From NCBI RefSeq assembly GCF_000383575.1, contig NZ_KB911579.1, forward strand, positions 3,256,523 through 3,320,522: 64,000 bases of DNA, in the 5' to 3' direction. The notes below the pieces were generated by a model. The model was given only the letters and a program-made list of their open reading frames with translations, searched no databases and was not told the origin of the DNA. Shown one piece after another: positions 41,124 through 50,970 of the stretch (positions within the stretch are counted from its first letter, which is position 1; each line of letters begins with the position of its first letter). Source of the DNA: Salinispora oceanensis (lineage in GTDB: Bacteria; Actinomycetota; Actinomycetes; Mycobacteriales; Micromonosporaceae). A program made the position numbers and the translations under genes.

Positions 41124-42746
41124 ATGTCGGAGCGGATCGAGGGGCACGGCGGGGCACTCGCGCTGGCGGCGCTGCGGGCACACGGGGTGCGGGAGATGTT
41201 CACCCTCTCCGGTGGGCACGTCTTCCCGCTCTACGACGCCGCACACCAGCTCGGGTTTCCGATCTATGACGTCCGGCACGAGCAGTCGGCGGTCTTCGCC
41301 GCCGAGGCGGTGGCGAAGCTGCAGCGCCGCCCCGGCCTCGCGGTACTGACCGCCGGACCGGGCGTCACCAACGGCATCTCCGGGCTGACCAGCTCCCTCT
41401 TCAACGCATCACCGATCCTGGTGCTCGGTGGGCGAGCACCACAGTTTCGGTGGGGGGCGGGCAGTCTTCAGGAGCTGGATCACCTGCCGTTGGTCACCCC
41501 GGTGACGAAGCACGCCGAGACGGTGTTCCGCCCCGAGGACATCCCGCACGTGGTGAGCGGCGCGTTGACCACGGCGCTCACCCCGCATCGTGGCCCGGTC
41601 TTTGTGGACCTCCCCCTGGAGGTGGCCTTCGCGGTGGCCGACGCCGAGCTGCCCGCCATCGCTCCGATCGCCCCGGTCGAGGCGGACCCGGCGGAGGTGG
41701 CGAAGGCCGCTGACCTGATCGCCCACGGTCAGCGCCCCGTGCTGATCGCCGGCTCGGACGTCTACGCCGGCGCTGCTGTCGACGCCCTGCGCGCGGCGGC
41801 CGAGGCCCTCGCGGTGCCGGTCTTCGCCAACGGCATGGGCCGGGGTGCGCTGCCGCCGGAGCACCCGCTCGCCTTCGCCAAGTCTCGCCGGGTGGCGTTG
41901 CGGCAGGCCGACGTGGTGGTGGTCGTCGGCACGCCGCTGGACTTCCGGCTCAACTTCGGCGACTTCGGCGCCGCGGCGGTGGTGCACGTCGTGGACGCGC
42001 CGGGTCAGCGTGCCGGGCACCGCCAGCCGGCCGCCGCACCCGCCGGCGACCTGCGACTGATCCTGTCCGCCTTCGCCGACCACCCCGGCGACCGCACCGA
42101 CCACACGGAGTGGGTCGCCGAGTTGCGCGCCGCCGAGGATGCTGCCCGTACCCGTGACGCCGCGGAGATGGCCGCGGAGACCGACCCGATCCGGCCCGCC
42201 CGGGTCTACGGCGAGCTGCGCCGGGTACTGGCCCGGGACGCGATCACCATTGGCGACGGCGGCGACTTCGTCTCGTACGCGGGTCGGTACCTGGAGCCCG
42301 CCCAGCCCGGTACCTGGCTCGACCCCGGTCCGTACGGCTGCCTCGGCACCGGGATGGGCTACGCCATGGGTGCTCGGGTTACCCACCCCGACCGGCAGAT
42401 CTGCGTACTGATGGGGGACGGTGCGGCCGGTTTCTCCCTGCTGGACGTGGAGTCGTTGGTTCGGCAGCGGTTGCCGGTGGTGATAGTCGTCGGTAACAAC
42501 GGCATCTGGGGGCTGGAGAAGCATCCGATGCGGGCACTGTACGGCTACGACGTGGCCGCCGACCTCCAGCCGGAGCTCCGTTACGACCGGGTGGTCCAGG
42601 CGTTGGGTGGTGCGGGCGAGACCGTGACGAAGGCCGCCGACCTGGGGGCGGCGCTGCGGCGGGCCTTCGCGGCCGGGGTGCCGTATCTGGTCAACGTGGT
42701 GACCGACCCGGGGGACGCGTATCCCCGGTCGTCGAGTCTCGCCTGA
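41124..42746 (+). CDS. Thiamine-diphosphate enzyme, acetolactate synthase-like
   Basis: The product is 540 residues with the three domains of the ThDP family. The Pyr domain has YDVRHEQSAVFAAEAVAKL with the catalytic Glu, and then LTAGPGVTNGISGL. The middle domain has RPVLIAGSDVYAGAA. The PP domain has GDGAAGFSLLDVESLVRQRLPVVIVVGNN, the GDG...NN ThDP/Mg motif. It resembles acetolactate synthase large subunit but the FAD-contacting regions are less certain, and no small subunit is adjacent. A role as oxalyl-CoA decarboxylase-like or carboligase enzyme is possible given the enoyl-CoA hydratase upstream. Confidence 0.82.
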   Translation: MSERIEGHGGALALAALRAHGVREMFTLSGGHVFPLYDAAHQLGFPIYDVRHEQSAVFAAEAVAKLQRRPGLAVLTAGPGVTNGISGLTSSLFNASPILVLGGRAPQFRWGAGSLQELDHLPLVTPVTKHAETVFRPEDIPHVVSGALTTALTPHRGPVFVDLPLEVAFAVADAELPAIAPIAPVEADPAEVAKAADLIAHGQRPVLIAGSDVYAGAAVDALRAAAEALAVPVFANGMGRGALPPEHPLAFAKSRRVALRQADVVVVVGTPLDFRLNFGDFGAAAVVHVVDAPGQRAGHRQPAAAPAGDLRLILSAFADHPGDRTDHTEWVAELRAAEDAARTRDAAEMAAETDPIRPARVYGELRRVLARDAITIGDGGDFVSYAGRYLEPAQPGTWLDPGPYGCLGTGMGYAMGARVTHPDRQICVLMGDGAAGFSLLDVESLVRQRLPVVIVVGNNGIWGLEKHPMRALYGYDVAADLQPELRYDRVVQALGGAGETVTKAADLGAALRRAFAAGVPYLVNVVTDPGDAYPRSSSLA

Positions 42747-42752
42747 GGCGGG

Positions 42753-43160
42753 TCAGGCCTCGGGTCGCTTCTGCTCGCCGTCCCCGCGGCGCAGATCGTC
42801 CTCGCGACGGCGCAGGTCCTCCTCCCAACGGCGGAAGAGCTCCCGGTCGGCCTGGCTCTGGGTGCGTTCCTCGACCGAACGGAGAAACTCCGGGTCGTCG
42901 TCCGGGGCGATCGGGCGGTGCCGGCGCCCGGTGAGACCGAAGCCGGTCGGCCGGCCGCCCCCGGGCTGACCGGCTCTGGTCTCGCGGCCGGCGACGAACC
43001 AGGCGATCGAGCCGACCAACGGGAAGAAGAGGATGATCAGCACCCAGGCGATCCGGGGCAGGGCGCGGATGTCGCCCTCCTCGGCCGAGAGGCAGCTGAT
43101 CAACGCGATGACGGCGAGGACGACCTGAGCGAGGAAGAGGAGAACGTACAGCCGAGCCAT
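42753..43160 (-). CDS. PLDc_N domain membrane protein
   Basis: The product is 135 residues. Two membrane helices (LYVLLFLAQVVLAVIALISCL and IAWVLIILFFPLVGSIAWFVAG) form the PLDc_N pattern found at the N-terminus of cardiolipin synthases and in many small actinobacterial proteins. The rest is a polar C-terminal region with repeated RR-Glu helices (EDLRRREDDLRRGD). Without phospholipase domains it is probably not an enzyme. The start ATG 43160 begins the helical region. The longer frame is not coding-like. Its stop lies 6 nt from the convergent ThDP gene. Confidence 0.75.
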   Translation of the reverse strand: MARLYVLLFLAQVVLAVIALISCLSAEEGDIRALPRIAWVLIILFFPLVGSIAWFVAGRETRAGQPGGGRPTGFGLTGRRHRPIAPDDDPEFLRSVEERTQSQADRELFRRWEEDLRRREDDLRRGDGEQKRPEA

Positions 43161-43230
43161 GACACCATCATGACGTACCCGTGGTTGTTGCCACACCCCA
43201 CGGCGGGCGCGACATTTACACTCCGTGATC

Positions 43231-43638
43231 ATGGAGCAGCGGTTGACGGCCGAGGAGCGGCTGACCCTCAAGACGGGCGCCTTCGGCGCGGTCGTCCTCG
43301 TATCAAATGTGGAGCCCGGTGTGCTGGCGCTGGTCCGGGAGAGCTTCGCCGCCTCCGCCGCGCTGGCTGACTCCAGTGGGGTGGTCAAGGCGGTGCTGAC
43401 CAGTGGTCCCCTGCCCCGGCTGCCGCGTGATTCGGAGCTCGAGATCGAGTCTGTGGTGCTTCCGGCGTTGACCCGGGCGGTGGCGATCCTGCGGGAGAAG
43501 TCTCCGCAGGACGTGCCGACCTACCGGGAGGTGGTGTTGGCCGCCGCCGACCAGGCGGCCGGGGCGCACCGGGGGGTCACCCCGCAGGAGACAGCGATGA
43601 TCGAGCGCATCCGGGGTGCGTTGGTGGAGCCGGCCTGA
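43231..43638 (+). CDS. Conserved protein of unknown function
   Basis: The product is 135 residues, soluble and mostly helical (EQRLTAEERLTLKTGAFGAVVLVSNVEPG...). No known-function family is recognised. TTTACACT lies 8 nt before ATG 43231, so the message may be leaderless. GTG 43225 is an alternative start. Its upstream neighbour on the other strand is the PLDc_N gene with 70 nt between starts, and etfB follows on the same strand. Confidence 0.65.
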   Translation: MEQRLTAEERLTLKTGAFGAVVLVSNVEPGVLALVRESFAASAALADSSGVVKAVLTSGPLPRLPRDSELEIESVVLPALTRAVAILREKSPQDVPTYREVVLAAADQAAGAHRGVTPQETAMIERIRGALVEPA

Positions 43639-43819
43639 GCCGCGCTCGGTGAGCTGTGTCACCATACGGGCCCCGGAGCTGGAAGCTACTTGTGGGTAAC
43701 ATGGCGTCGTGGGCAACCGCACAGCGTCCGTGGTTGACCGCGCGTTGAGTTACGCGGGAGGCTGCGCCCCAGACCGGGCGAGCGAATCGCACCAAATACA
43801 GGAGGGTCGTCGAAGCGCG

Positions 43820-44599
43820 ATGAATATCGTCGTACTCGTCAAGCAGGTGCCCGATTCGGGCGCGGACCGCAACCTGCGTACTGACGACAACACCGTCGAC
43901 CGCGGTTCGGCGAACAACGTCATCAACGAGATGGACGAGTACGCCATCGAAGAGGCGTTGAAGATCAAGGAGGCGCACGGCGGCGAGGTCACCATCCTGA
44001 CCATGGGGCCCGACCAGGCGACCGAGTCGATCCGTAAGGCGCTCTCCATGGGGCCGGACAAGGCCGTACACGTCCTGGACGACGCCCTGGCCGGGTCCTG
44101 CGCGGTGGCCACCTCCAAGGTGCTCAGCGCCGCGCTCGGGCAGTTGAACGCCGATCTGGTGCTCTGCGGTGCCGAGTCCACCGACGGTCGGGTCCAGGTC
44201 CTGCCGCACATGATCGCTGAGCGGCTCGGCATCGCCGCGCTGACCGGCGCTCGGAAGCTCACTGTTGACGGCGGCACGCTCACCATCGAGCGGCAGACCG
44301 AGGAGGGCTACGAGGTGGTCACCGCCGAGACCCCCGCGGTGGTCTCCGTCTGGGACACCATCAACGAGCCGCGCTACCCCTCCTTCAAGGGCATCATGGC
44401 CGCCAAGAAGAAGCCGGTGCAGACCCTGCCCCTGGTTGACCTCGGTGTCGCCCCGGCAGAGGTGGGTCACGCCGGCGCGACCAGCGCCGTGCTGGAGCAC
44501 AGCAAGCGACCGCCGCGCTCCAGCGGCACGAAGGTCACCGACGAGGGCGCCGGCGGCACGCAGCTGGTCGAGTTCCTCGCCACCGAGAAGTTCGTGTGA
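43820..44599 (+). CDS. etfB: Electron transfer flavoprotein beta subunit
   Basis: The product is 259 residues. It starts MNIVVLVKQVPDSGADR and has VINEMDEYAIEEALKIKE, VTILTMGPDQATESIRKALSMG and the ETF-beta signature around VLPHMIAERLGI...GARKLTVDGG. EtfB binds AMP and, with EtfA, one FAD. The heterodimer takes electrons from acyl-CoA dehydrogenases and passes them to ETF:quinone oxidoreductase. The start is fixed by the family N-terminus. A GGAGGG lies 13 nt upstream. It overlaps no gene and precedes etfA by 14 nt, so they are an operon. Confidence 0.95.
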   Translation: MNIVVLVKQVPDSGADRNLRTDDNTVDRGSANNVINEMDEYAIEEALKIKEAHGGEVTILTMGPDQATESIRKALSMGPDKAVHVLDDALAGSCAVATSKVLSAALGQLNADLVLCGAESTDGRVQVLPHMIAERLGIAALTGARKLTVDGGTLTIERQTEEGYEVVTAETPAVVSVWDTINEPRYPSFKGIMAAKKKPVQTLPLVDLGVAPAEVGHAGATSAVLEHSKRPPRSSGTKVTDEGAGGTQLVEFLATEKFV

Positions 44600-44613
44600 G
44601 AGCAGGTCTGGAC

Positions 44614-45573
44614 ATGTCTGAGGTTCTCGTCGTCGTCGAAGCCACCCGGGAGTTCGGCGTCAAGAAGGTCACCCTGGAGATGCTCACCCTCGCCCGTGGC
44701 CTGGGTACGCCGAGCGCGGTCGTGCTCGGCGGCCCCGGCGCAGCCGAGGCCCTGAGCGCGAAGCTGGGTGAGTACGGGGCAGCGAAGATCTACGCCGCCG
44801 AGAGTGCGGAGATCGACGGCCACCTGGTCTCGCCCAAGGCCACCGTCCTGGCCGAGTTGGTTACGCGGGTACAGCCCGCCGCGGTGCTGCTCGCCTCCGC
44901 CCAGGAGGGCAAGGAGATCGCCGCTCGCCTCGCGGTGAAGCTCGACAACGGCATCCTGACCGACGTGGTCGGGCTGGACGCCGACGGTACCGCCACGCAG
45001 GTTGTCTTCGCCGGTTCCACCATTGTGAAGTCCAAGGTCACCCGTGGCCTGCCGCTGGTTACCGTTCGGCCGAACTCGATCACCCCGGAACCGGCCGCAG
45101 CCACCCCGGCCGTCGAGCAGCTCACCGTCTCGGTCTCGGCCGCCGACAAGCTGGCCCGGGTCGTCAACCGGGTCGCCGAGCAGAAGGGCAGCCGTCCGGA
45201 GCTGACCGAGGCGTCGGTCGTCGTCTCCGGTGGCCGTGGGGTCGGCACCGCCGACAACTTCAAGCTCGTTGAGGAGTTGGCGGACCTGCTCGGTGGCGCC
45301 GTCGGCGCGTCCCGCGCCGCCGTTGACTCGGGCTACTACCCGCACCAGTTCCAGGTGGGTCAGACCGGCAAGACGGTCTCCCCGCAGCTCTACATCGCGC
45401 TCGGAATCTCCGGCGCGATCCAGCACCGGGCCGGCATGCAGACCTCAAAGACGATTGTCGCGGTCAACAAGGACGGTGAGGCGCCGATCTTTGAGCTCGC
45501 CGACTTCGGCGTGGTGGGTGACCTGTTCAAGGTCGTACCGCAGACCGCCGAGGAGATCCGCAAGCGCCGGTGA
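44614..45573 (+). CDS. etfA: Electron transfer flavoprotein alpha subunit
   Basis: The product is 319 residues. It starts [19 protein letters not shown]. The C-terminal FAD domain has [56 protein letters not shown] (ETF-alpha signature) and [23 protein letters not shown]. It forms the FAD-containing heterodimer with EtfB encoded just upstream. The pair corresponds to M. tuberculosis fixA/fixB (Rv3029c/Rv3028c). A strong terminator follows. Confidence 0.95.
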   Translation: MSEVLVVVEATREFGVKKVTLEMLTLARGLGTPSAVVLGGPGAAEALSAKLGEYGAAKIYAAESAEIDGHLVSPKATVLAELVTRVQPAAVLLASAQEGKEIAARLAVKLDNGILTDVVGLDADGTATQVVFAGSTIVKSKVTRGLPLVTVRPNSITPEPAAATPAVEQLTVSVSAADKLARVVNRVAEQKGSRPELTEASVVVSGGRGVGTADNFKLVEELADLLGGAVGASRAAVDSGYYPHQFQVGQTGKTVSPQLYIALGISGAIQHRAGMQTSKTIVAVNKDGEAPIFELADFGVVGDLFKVVPQTAEEIRKRR

Positions 45574-45590
45574 GCTGACGCGCCAGACCT

Positions 45591-45629
45591 GACCAGCGCC
45601 GGGAACCCATCGGGTTCCCGGCGCTGGTC
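45591..45629 (+). terminator. Terminator of the etfBA operon
   Basis: GACCAGCGCCGGGAACCC (45591-45608) and its exact complement at 45612-45629 form an 18-bp stem with a 3-nt loop. The T content after it is low (GTGTCGGTCT). Confidence 0.8.
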
Positions 45630-45731
45630 GTGTCGGTCTCTGCCCACAACCGTACGATCGCCGCGTCAACCTGCGAAGATGGCCTTCGTGCCCCGCACGC
45701 ACCCCGCCGAGGCAGGGAACGAGGAGCGCGG

Positions 45732-48431
45732 ATGTCGAGGACGCCCGACCGGGGCCACCACGCGTTGGCCCTGCACGAGGTCGTGCTGCTGCTCGAGACC
45801 GACACCGAGCGTGGCCTGGGGGACGCGGCAGCGGCCGACCGGCGGGAGCGCTTCGGGGCCAACGTCCTGCCGGCCGCCACCCGCGGCGGCCTGCTCCGCC
45901 GGCTGCTCCGCCAGTTCCAGAACCCCCTCGTGTACGTGTTGGTGGGCGCCGGCCTGGTCACCCTGCTGCTCGCCGAGTACGTCGACTCGGTCGTGATCTT
46001 CGGTGTGGTCCTGGTCAACGCCCTGGTCGGGTTCCTGCAAGAGTCCAAGGCCGAGGCCGCGCTGGACGCGTTGCGGTCGATGGTGCGGACCGAGACCCGG
46101 GTGGTCCGGGATGGTCAACCACGGCGGGTGCCGTCGGCGGAGGTCGTCCCCGGCGACCTGGTGCTGGTCGAGGCGGGGGAGAAGGTCCCCGCCGATCTAC
46201 GCCTGGCCCGCGCCGACGAGGTCAGGGTCGACGAGTCGACCCTGACCGGTGAGTCGCAGCCCGTCCGCAAGGACGAGGTCGCTGTCCCGGACGAGACTCC
46301 GGTGGCCGACCGTCGGAACATGCTCTACTCCGGCACGCTCGTCACCGGCGGCTCGGCGGCCGGTCTGGTCATGGCCACCGGGGCCGAGACGGAGCTGGGT
46401 CGGATCCACCGCCTGGTCGGTAGCGCCCAGGTGCTGGACACCCCGCTGACGACCAAGCTGGCCCGCTTCAGCCGGCTGCTCACCGTCGTGATTCTCGTGC
46501 TCGCCGGGGTGGCCTTCGGAGTCGGCATCCTGCGGGGGGCGAGCGGCAGCGAGATGTTCACCGCTGCCGTGGCGTTGGCGGTCGGGGCCATCCCGGAGGG
46601 GCTGCCCGCGGCGGTGACGATCACACTGGCGATCGGGGTTGGGCGGATGGCCCGCCGGCAGGCGGTGATCCGGCGGCTGCCGGCGGTGGAGACGCTGGGC
46701 AGCACGACGGTGATCTGCACCGACAAGACCGGCACCCTGACCGAGAACCAGATGACGGTGCGGATGCTCTGGACGGTGGCCGGCCGGCACGAGGTTACCG
46801 GCAGCGGATACCAACCAGCCGGTGAGATCCGGGGTCCCGACGGCGAGCCAGTCCGGATCTCCGGTGAGGGGGCGCTGCGCTGGTCGCTGCTCGCCGGAGT
46901 GGCCTGCAACGACGCCCGGTTGGTGGAGCGGGACGAGGGGTACGTGGTGCTCGGCGACCCGACCGAGGGCGCGATGTTGGTGGTGGCGGCCAAGGCCGAC
47001 CTGTGGGCCGCGGCGGTGGCCGACGAGCTACCCCGGGTCGCGTCGGTCCCGTTCACCTCGGAGCGGCAGTTCATGGCGACCCTGCACGACACCCGCGACG
47101 GCGGACGGGTGGTGCTGGTCAAGGGCGCGGTCGAGCGGCTGGTGGAGTGGAGCGTCGCGGCGCTGGACGAGCAGGGGCGATCGGTGCCGCTGGACCGGGA
47201 CGAGGTGCTGGCCGCCGCCGGCGCGCTCGCCGGCGAGGGGCTACGGGTGCTGGCCACGGCGCAGGTGCGGATGGACGGTGACGCCGAGTTGGTAGCGCAG
47301 GAGTTGCCCGGCAGCCTGGTCTTCACCGGCCTGCACGCCATGTTTGATCCGCCCCGGGCCGCGGTCGCTGACGCGATCTCCGCCAGCCAGCGGGCCGGCA
47401 TCGCGGTGAAGATGATCACTGGTGATCATCGGAGCACCGCGTGCGCCATCGCCGGTCGCCTCGGGCTACTGGCCGCGGAACCGGGGTCCGGCGCGGTGCT
47501 CTCCGGCGCTGACCTCGCGCGGCTCTCGCCCGCCGACGGCCCGGCGGCGGTGGACCGGGCGGCGGTCTTCGCCCGGGTGTCGCCGGAGCAGAAGCTGCGG
47601 CTGGTGGAGGCGTTGCAGGCCGATGGACAGGTGGTCGCCATGACCGGGGACGGCGTGAACGACGCGCCGGCCCTGCGGCAGGCCGACATCGGGGTGGCGA
47701 TGGGACGCAGCGGCACCGAGGTGGCCAAGGAGGCGTCGGACATCATCCTCACCGATGACGACTTCACCACGATCGAGGCGGCCGTCGAGGAGGGGCGGGG
47801 CGTCTTCGCCAACCTCACCAAGTTCATCACCTGGACGTTGCCCACCAACGCGGCGGAGGGCATGCTGGTCCTCGTCGCCATCGTGCTCGGCACCGCGCTG
47901 CCCATCCTGCCCAGCCAGATCCTCTGGATCAACATGACCTCGGCGGTGCTGCTCGGCCTGACGCTCGCGTTCGAGCCGAAGGAAGAGGGGATCATGTCCC
48001 GGCCGCCCCGGGATCCGGCCCAGCCGCTGCTGACCAGCGCTCTGGTGATGCGGATTCTGCTCGTTTCCGCCCTGGTCGTGGCGGGCGCCTGGTGGGTGTT
48101 CGAGTGGGAGTTGAGCGGCGGCGCGGAGCTGGCGCAGGCCCGTACCGCGGCGGTGAACCTCGTCGTCGCCGTGCAGATCTTCTATCTGTTCAGCTGCCGG
48201 TCGTTGCGCCACTCGGCGTGGCGGTTGGGACTGTTCACCAATCGCTGGCTGATCGGTGGGGTCCTGCTCCAGGCGCTCGGCCAAGTGGCGCTCACCTACC
48301 TGCCGGTGCTGAACACACTGTTCCGGACGGCGCCCATCGGCCCCGGGACATGGCTGCGGATCCTGGGGGTCGCCCTCGTGGCCGGTGCCGTCGTGGCGCT
48401 CGACAAGCGGTTCGGCCGCCGGCTCGGTTGA
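45732..48431 (+). CDS. Cation-transporting P-type ATPase (P2/Ca2+-H+ like)
   Basis: The product is 899 residues. Motifs in order are the N-terminal cation ATPase domain, TGES-type actuator loop (ESTLTGESQPVRKDE), membrane motif IPEGLPAAVTIT, phosphorylation site DKTGTLTENQM (Asp331), KGA-type nucleotide motif LVKGAVERL, and TGDGVNDAPALRQADIGVAMG hinge. C-terminal helices complete the transport domain. IPEGLP suits Ca2+- or Mg2+/Na+-type P2 pumps. The ion is uncertain. ATG 45732 has GAGGAG 5 nt upstream. It is inserted here relative to the M. tuberculosis order, between etfA and the cysteine desulfurase. Confidence 0.9.
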   Translation: MSRTPDRGHHALALHEVVLLLETDTERGLGDAAAADRRERFGANVLPAATRGGLLRRLLRQFQNPLVYVLVGAGLVTLLLAEYVDSVVIFGVVLVNALVGFLQESKAEAALDALRSMVRTETRVVRDGQPRRVPSAEVVPGDLVLVEAGEKVPADLRLARADEVRVDESTLTGESQPVRKDEVAVPDETPVADRRNMLYSGTLVTGGSAAGLVMATGAETELGRIHRLVGSAQVLDTPLTTKLARFSRLLTVVILVLAGVAFGVGILRGASGSEMFTAAVALAVGAIPEGLPAAVTITLAIGVGRMARRQAVIRRLPAVETLGSTTVICTDKTGTLTENQMTVRMLWTVAGRHEVTGSGYQPAGEIRGPDGEPVRISGEGALRWSLLAGVACNDARLVERDEGYVVLGDPTEGAMLVVAAKADLWAAAVADELPRVASVPFTSERQFMATLHDTRDGGRVVLVKGAVERLVEWSVAALDEQGRSVPLDRDEVLAAAGALAGEGLRVLATAQVRMDGDAELVAQELPGSLVFTGLHAMFDPPRAAVADAISASQRAGIAVKMITGDHRSTACAIAGRLGLLAAEPGSGAVLSGADLARLSPADGPAAVDRAAVFARVSPEQKLRLVEALQADGQVVAMTGDGVNDAPALRQADIGVAMGRSGTEVAKEASDIILTDDDFTTIEAAVEEGRGVFANLTKFITWTLPTNAAEGMLVLVAIVLGTALPILPSQILWINMTSAVLLGLTLAFEPKEEGIMSRPPRDPAQPLLTSALVMRILLVSALVVAGAWWVFEWELSGGAELAQARTAAVNLVVAVQIFYLFSCRSLRHSAWRLGLFTNRWLIGGVLLQALGQVALTYLPVLNTLFRTAPIGPGTWLRILGVALVAGAVVALDKRFGRRLG

Positions 48432-48511
48432 GCTGCCACGGCTTGCCCACCCGGTGCGGCGCGGTTCTTCCCGGAAGCCCTCCGGCTTTCGGTTGACCCC
48501 GATCCGGTCGT

Positions 48512-48517
48512 TAGGCT
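48512..48517 (+). promoter_or_regulatory. Candidate -10 box of a leaderless cysteine desulfurase mRNA
   Basis: TAGGCT lies 7 nt before ATG 48525 and there is no ribosome-binding site. The spacing fits actinobacterial leaderless promoters. A TTGACC lies upstream but at a short 13-nt spacing. Confidence 0.45.
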
Positions 48518-48524
48518 GAACCTG

Positions 48525-49700
48525 ATGGCTTACCTGGATCATGCGGCGACCACTCCAATGCTCGACGTGGCGTTGGAGGCGTACGTCGCCACCGCGCGCG
48601 AGGTCGGCAACGCCTCCGCCCTGCACGGGGCGGGCCGGCAGGCCCGCCGTCGGGTGGAGGAGTCGCGTGAGCGGGTGGCCGCCGCGCTGGGCGCCCGCCC
48701 CGCCGAAGTGATCTTCACGGGGGGTGGCACCGAGAGCGACAACCTCGCGGTCAAGGGCATCTTCTGGGCCCGCCGGTCCACCGAGCCCCGGCGGACGCGG
48801 GTGGTGTCCAGTGCGGTGGAGCACCACGCGGTGCTCGACGCCGTCGACTGGCTGGCCGCGCAGGAGGGCGCCGAGGTGAGCTGGCTTCCGGTCGACGCCC
48901 TCGGCCGGGTCACCCCGCAGCGGCTGCGCGCCGAGTTGGCCGCCGCCGCCGACCAGGTGGCGGTGATCACGACGATGTGGGCCAGCAACGAGGTGGGTAC
49001 GGTCCAGCCGGTTGCCGAGTTGGCCGCGGTGGCCGCCGAGCACGGGGTGCCGCTGCACACCGACGCGATCCAGGCCGTTGGTCAGGTGGCGGTGGACTTC
49101 GCCGCCAGCGGCGTCTCGGCGCTCACCGTGACGGGGCACAAGCTCGGCGGGCCGGCCGGGGTGGGTGCCCTGGTGCTTGCCCGGGACGTCGCGGTGACCC
49201 CGCTGCTGCACGGCGGTGGCCAGGAGCGGGACGTCCGCTCGGGGACCTTGGACACGGCCGGAATCGTCGCGTTCGCGGTCGCCCTGGAGACGGCGGTCCG
49301 GCACCAGCGGGAGTACGCGGCCCGGGTCGCCGCCCTCCGGGACGACCTCGTGGCGCGGGTGCGGCAGGCGGTGCCGGAGGCGGTGCTCAACGGCGACCCG
49401 AACGATCGCCTGCCCGGCAACGCCCACTTCTCCTTCCCGGGCTGTGAGGGCGATGCGCTGCTGCTCCTGCTCGACGCGCGGGGTATCGCCTGCTCCACCG
49501 GCTCGGCGTGCTCGGCGGGAGTCGCCCAGCCGAGCCATGTGCTGCTTGCGATGGGCGCCGACAGCGCCCGTGCCCGCTCCTCGCTGCGCTTCACGCTCGG
49601 CCACACCAGTACGCCGGAGGAGGTTGACGCGTTGATCGCAGCTTTGCCGGAGGCGGTCGACCGGGCCCGGCGCGCCGGTAGCCTCCGCGCAACGCGCTGA
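48525..49700 (+). CDS. iscS: Cysteine desulfurase (NifS/IscS class)
   Basis: The product is 391 residues. It starts [28 protein letters not shown] and HHAVLD are conserved, PLP-binding Lys206 lies in TGHKLGG, and the persulfide Cys (near 329) in STGSACSAG. The enzyme takes sulfur from cysteine for Fe-S cluster and tRNA thiolation. The next gene is mnmA, which uses this sulfur. The M. tuberculosis pair iscS/trmU (Rv3025c/Rv3024c) has the same order. Confidence 0.93.
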   Translation: MAYLDHAATTPMLDVALEAYVATAREVGNASALHGAGRQARRRVEESRERVAAALGARPAEVIFTGGGTESDNLAVKGIFWARRSTEPRRTRVVSSAVEHHAVLDAVDWLAAQEGAEVSWLPVDALGRVTPQRLRAELAAAADQVAVITTMWASNEVGTVQPVAELAAVAAEHGVPLHTDAIQAVGQVAVDFAASGVSALTVTGHKLGGPAGVGALVLARDVAVTPLLHGGGQERDVRSGTLDTAGIVAFAVALETAVRHQREYAARVAALRDDLVARVRQAVPEAVLNGDPNDRLPGNAHFSFPGCEGDALLLLLDARGIACSTGSACSAGVAQPSHVLLAMGADSARARSSLRFTLGHTSTPEEVDALIAALPEAVDRARRAGSLRATR

Positions 49701-49845
49701 TCCCGTCGTCGCACGGCGGCAGCGGTTCGCTCGGTAGCGCCGCCCGGGAGCGCGGGGCGCGCTGGGTTTGGGGGCGGCGGCTGGGGTGGTTACGCTCGTC
49801 CGGGCACCACCGCGGTGCCCGACGGTTGTGAAGAAGGTGGTCGGG

Positions 49846-50919
49846 GTGCGGGTGCTGGCGGCGATGTCGGGCGGCGTGGACTCCGCGGTCGCGGCGGCGC
49901 GGGCCGCCGAGGCGGGTCATGACGTGACCGGGGTGCACCTGGCGCTGGCCCGTAACCCGCAGACCTATCGCACCGGCGCCCGGGGCTGCTGCACGCTGGA
50001 GGACTCCCGGGACGCCCGGCGGGCCGCCGATGTGCTCGGCATCCCGTTCTATGTGTGGGACATGGCCGAGCGGTTCCAGGCTGACGTGGTGGACGACTTC
50101 GTCGCCGAGTACGCGGCCGGCCGTACCCCGAATCCCTGCCTTCGCTGCAACGAGAAGATCAAGTTTGCCGCGGTGCTGGACCGGGCCGTGGCCCTGGGTT
50201 TCGACGCCGTGGTCACCGGCCACCACGCGCGGCTCGGCGCCGACGGTTTGCTACGCCGAAGCGTCGATCTCGCCAAGGACCAGTCATACGTGCTCGGCGT
50301 GCTCACCCGCGAGCAGCTGAGCCGGTCGATGTTCCCGCTGGGGGATTCGACGAAGACGCAGGTCCGAGCGGAGGCAACCCGGCGTGGCCTGGCGGTGGCC
50401 GACAAGCCGGACTCGCACGACATCTGCTTCGTCGCCGACGGGGACACCCGTGGCTTCCTCGCCCAGCGGCTCGGTGCGACGCCCGGCGATGTCGTTGACG
50501 CCGGCACCGGCGAGGTGGTGGGCCAGCACACCGGGGCGTACGCCTACACCGTCGGGCAGCGGCGTGGGCTGCACCTGGACCGCCCGGCCGTGGACGGTCG
50601 CCCCCGCTACGTCCTGTCGATCACCCCGAAGACCAACACGGTGACGGTGGGCCCGGCCGAGGCGTTGGCGGTGTCCCAGGTGCAGGCGGAGCGTCCGGTG
50701 TGGATCGGTGGGCCCCGGCCGGCCGCTCCGGTCGAGTGCGAGGTGCAGCTGCGCGCGCACGGCAATGTGGTGCCCGCGACCGTGGCGGTGACCGGCGACG
50801 GGCTGCGGGCCGAGCTGCATCAGCCGGTCCGCGGGGTGGCGGCCGGCCAGGCGATCGTGGCCTACCGTCCGGACCCGGCAGGCGACATCGTGCTCGGCTC
50901 CGCCACCATCGCGGCCTGA
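49846..50919 (+). CDS. mnmA: tRNA-specific 2-thiouridylase
   Basis: The product is 357 residues. The PP-loop [12 protein letters not shown] is at the N-terminus. [12 protein letters not shown] holds the catalytic Cys that attacks the adenylated uridine, and [17 protein letters not shown] holds the second Cys that carries persulfide. VGQRRGLH and the C-terminal barrel follow. It makes 2-thiouridine at position 34 of Lys, Glu and Gln tRNAs. GTG 49846 with AAGGTGG upstream is chosen. TTG 49768 would add 26 unlike residues. Confidence 0.93.
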   Translation: MRVLAAMSGGVDSAVAAARAAEAGHDVTGVHLALARNPQTYRTGARGCCTLEDSRDARRAADVLGIPFYVWDMAERFQADVVDDFVAEYAAGRTPNPCLRCNEKIKFAAVLDRAVALGFDAVVTGHHARLGADGLLRRSVDLAKDQSYVLGVLTREQLSRSMFPLGDSTKTQVRAEATRRGLAVADKPDSHDICFVADGDTRGFLAQRLGATPGDVVDAGTGEVVGQHTGAYAYTVGQRRGLHLDRPAVDGRPRYVLSITPKTNTVTVGPAEALAVSQVQAERPVWIGGPRPAAPVECEVQLRAHGNVVPATVAVTGDGLRAELHQPVRGVAAGQAIVAYRPDPAGDIVLGSATIAA

Positions 50920-50958
50920 CCGACCGGGTGGCCCGGCGGTGGTTGTCCGCGAATCGGA

Positions 50959-50964
50959 TAGTCT
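50959..50964 (+). promoter_or_regulatory. Candidate -10 box of a leaderless MetE-like gene
   Basis: TAGTCT lies 6 nt before GTG 50971 and no Shine-Dalgarno sequence is seen. A leaderless transcript is therefore likely. Confidence 0.45.
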
Positions 50965-50970
50965 TCGACC

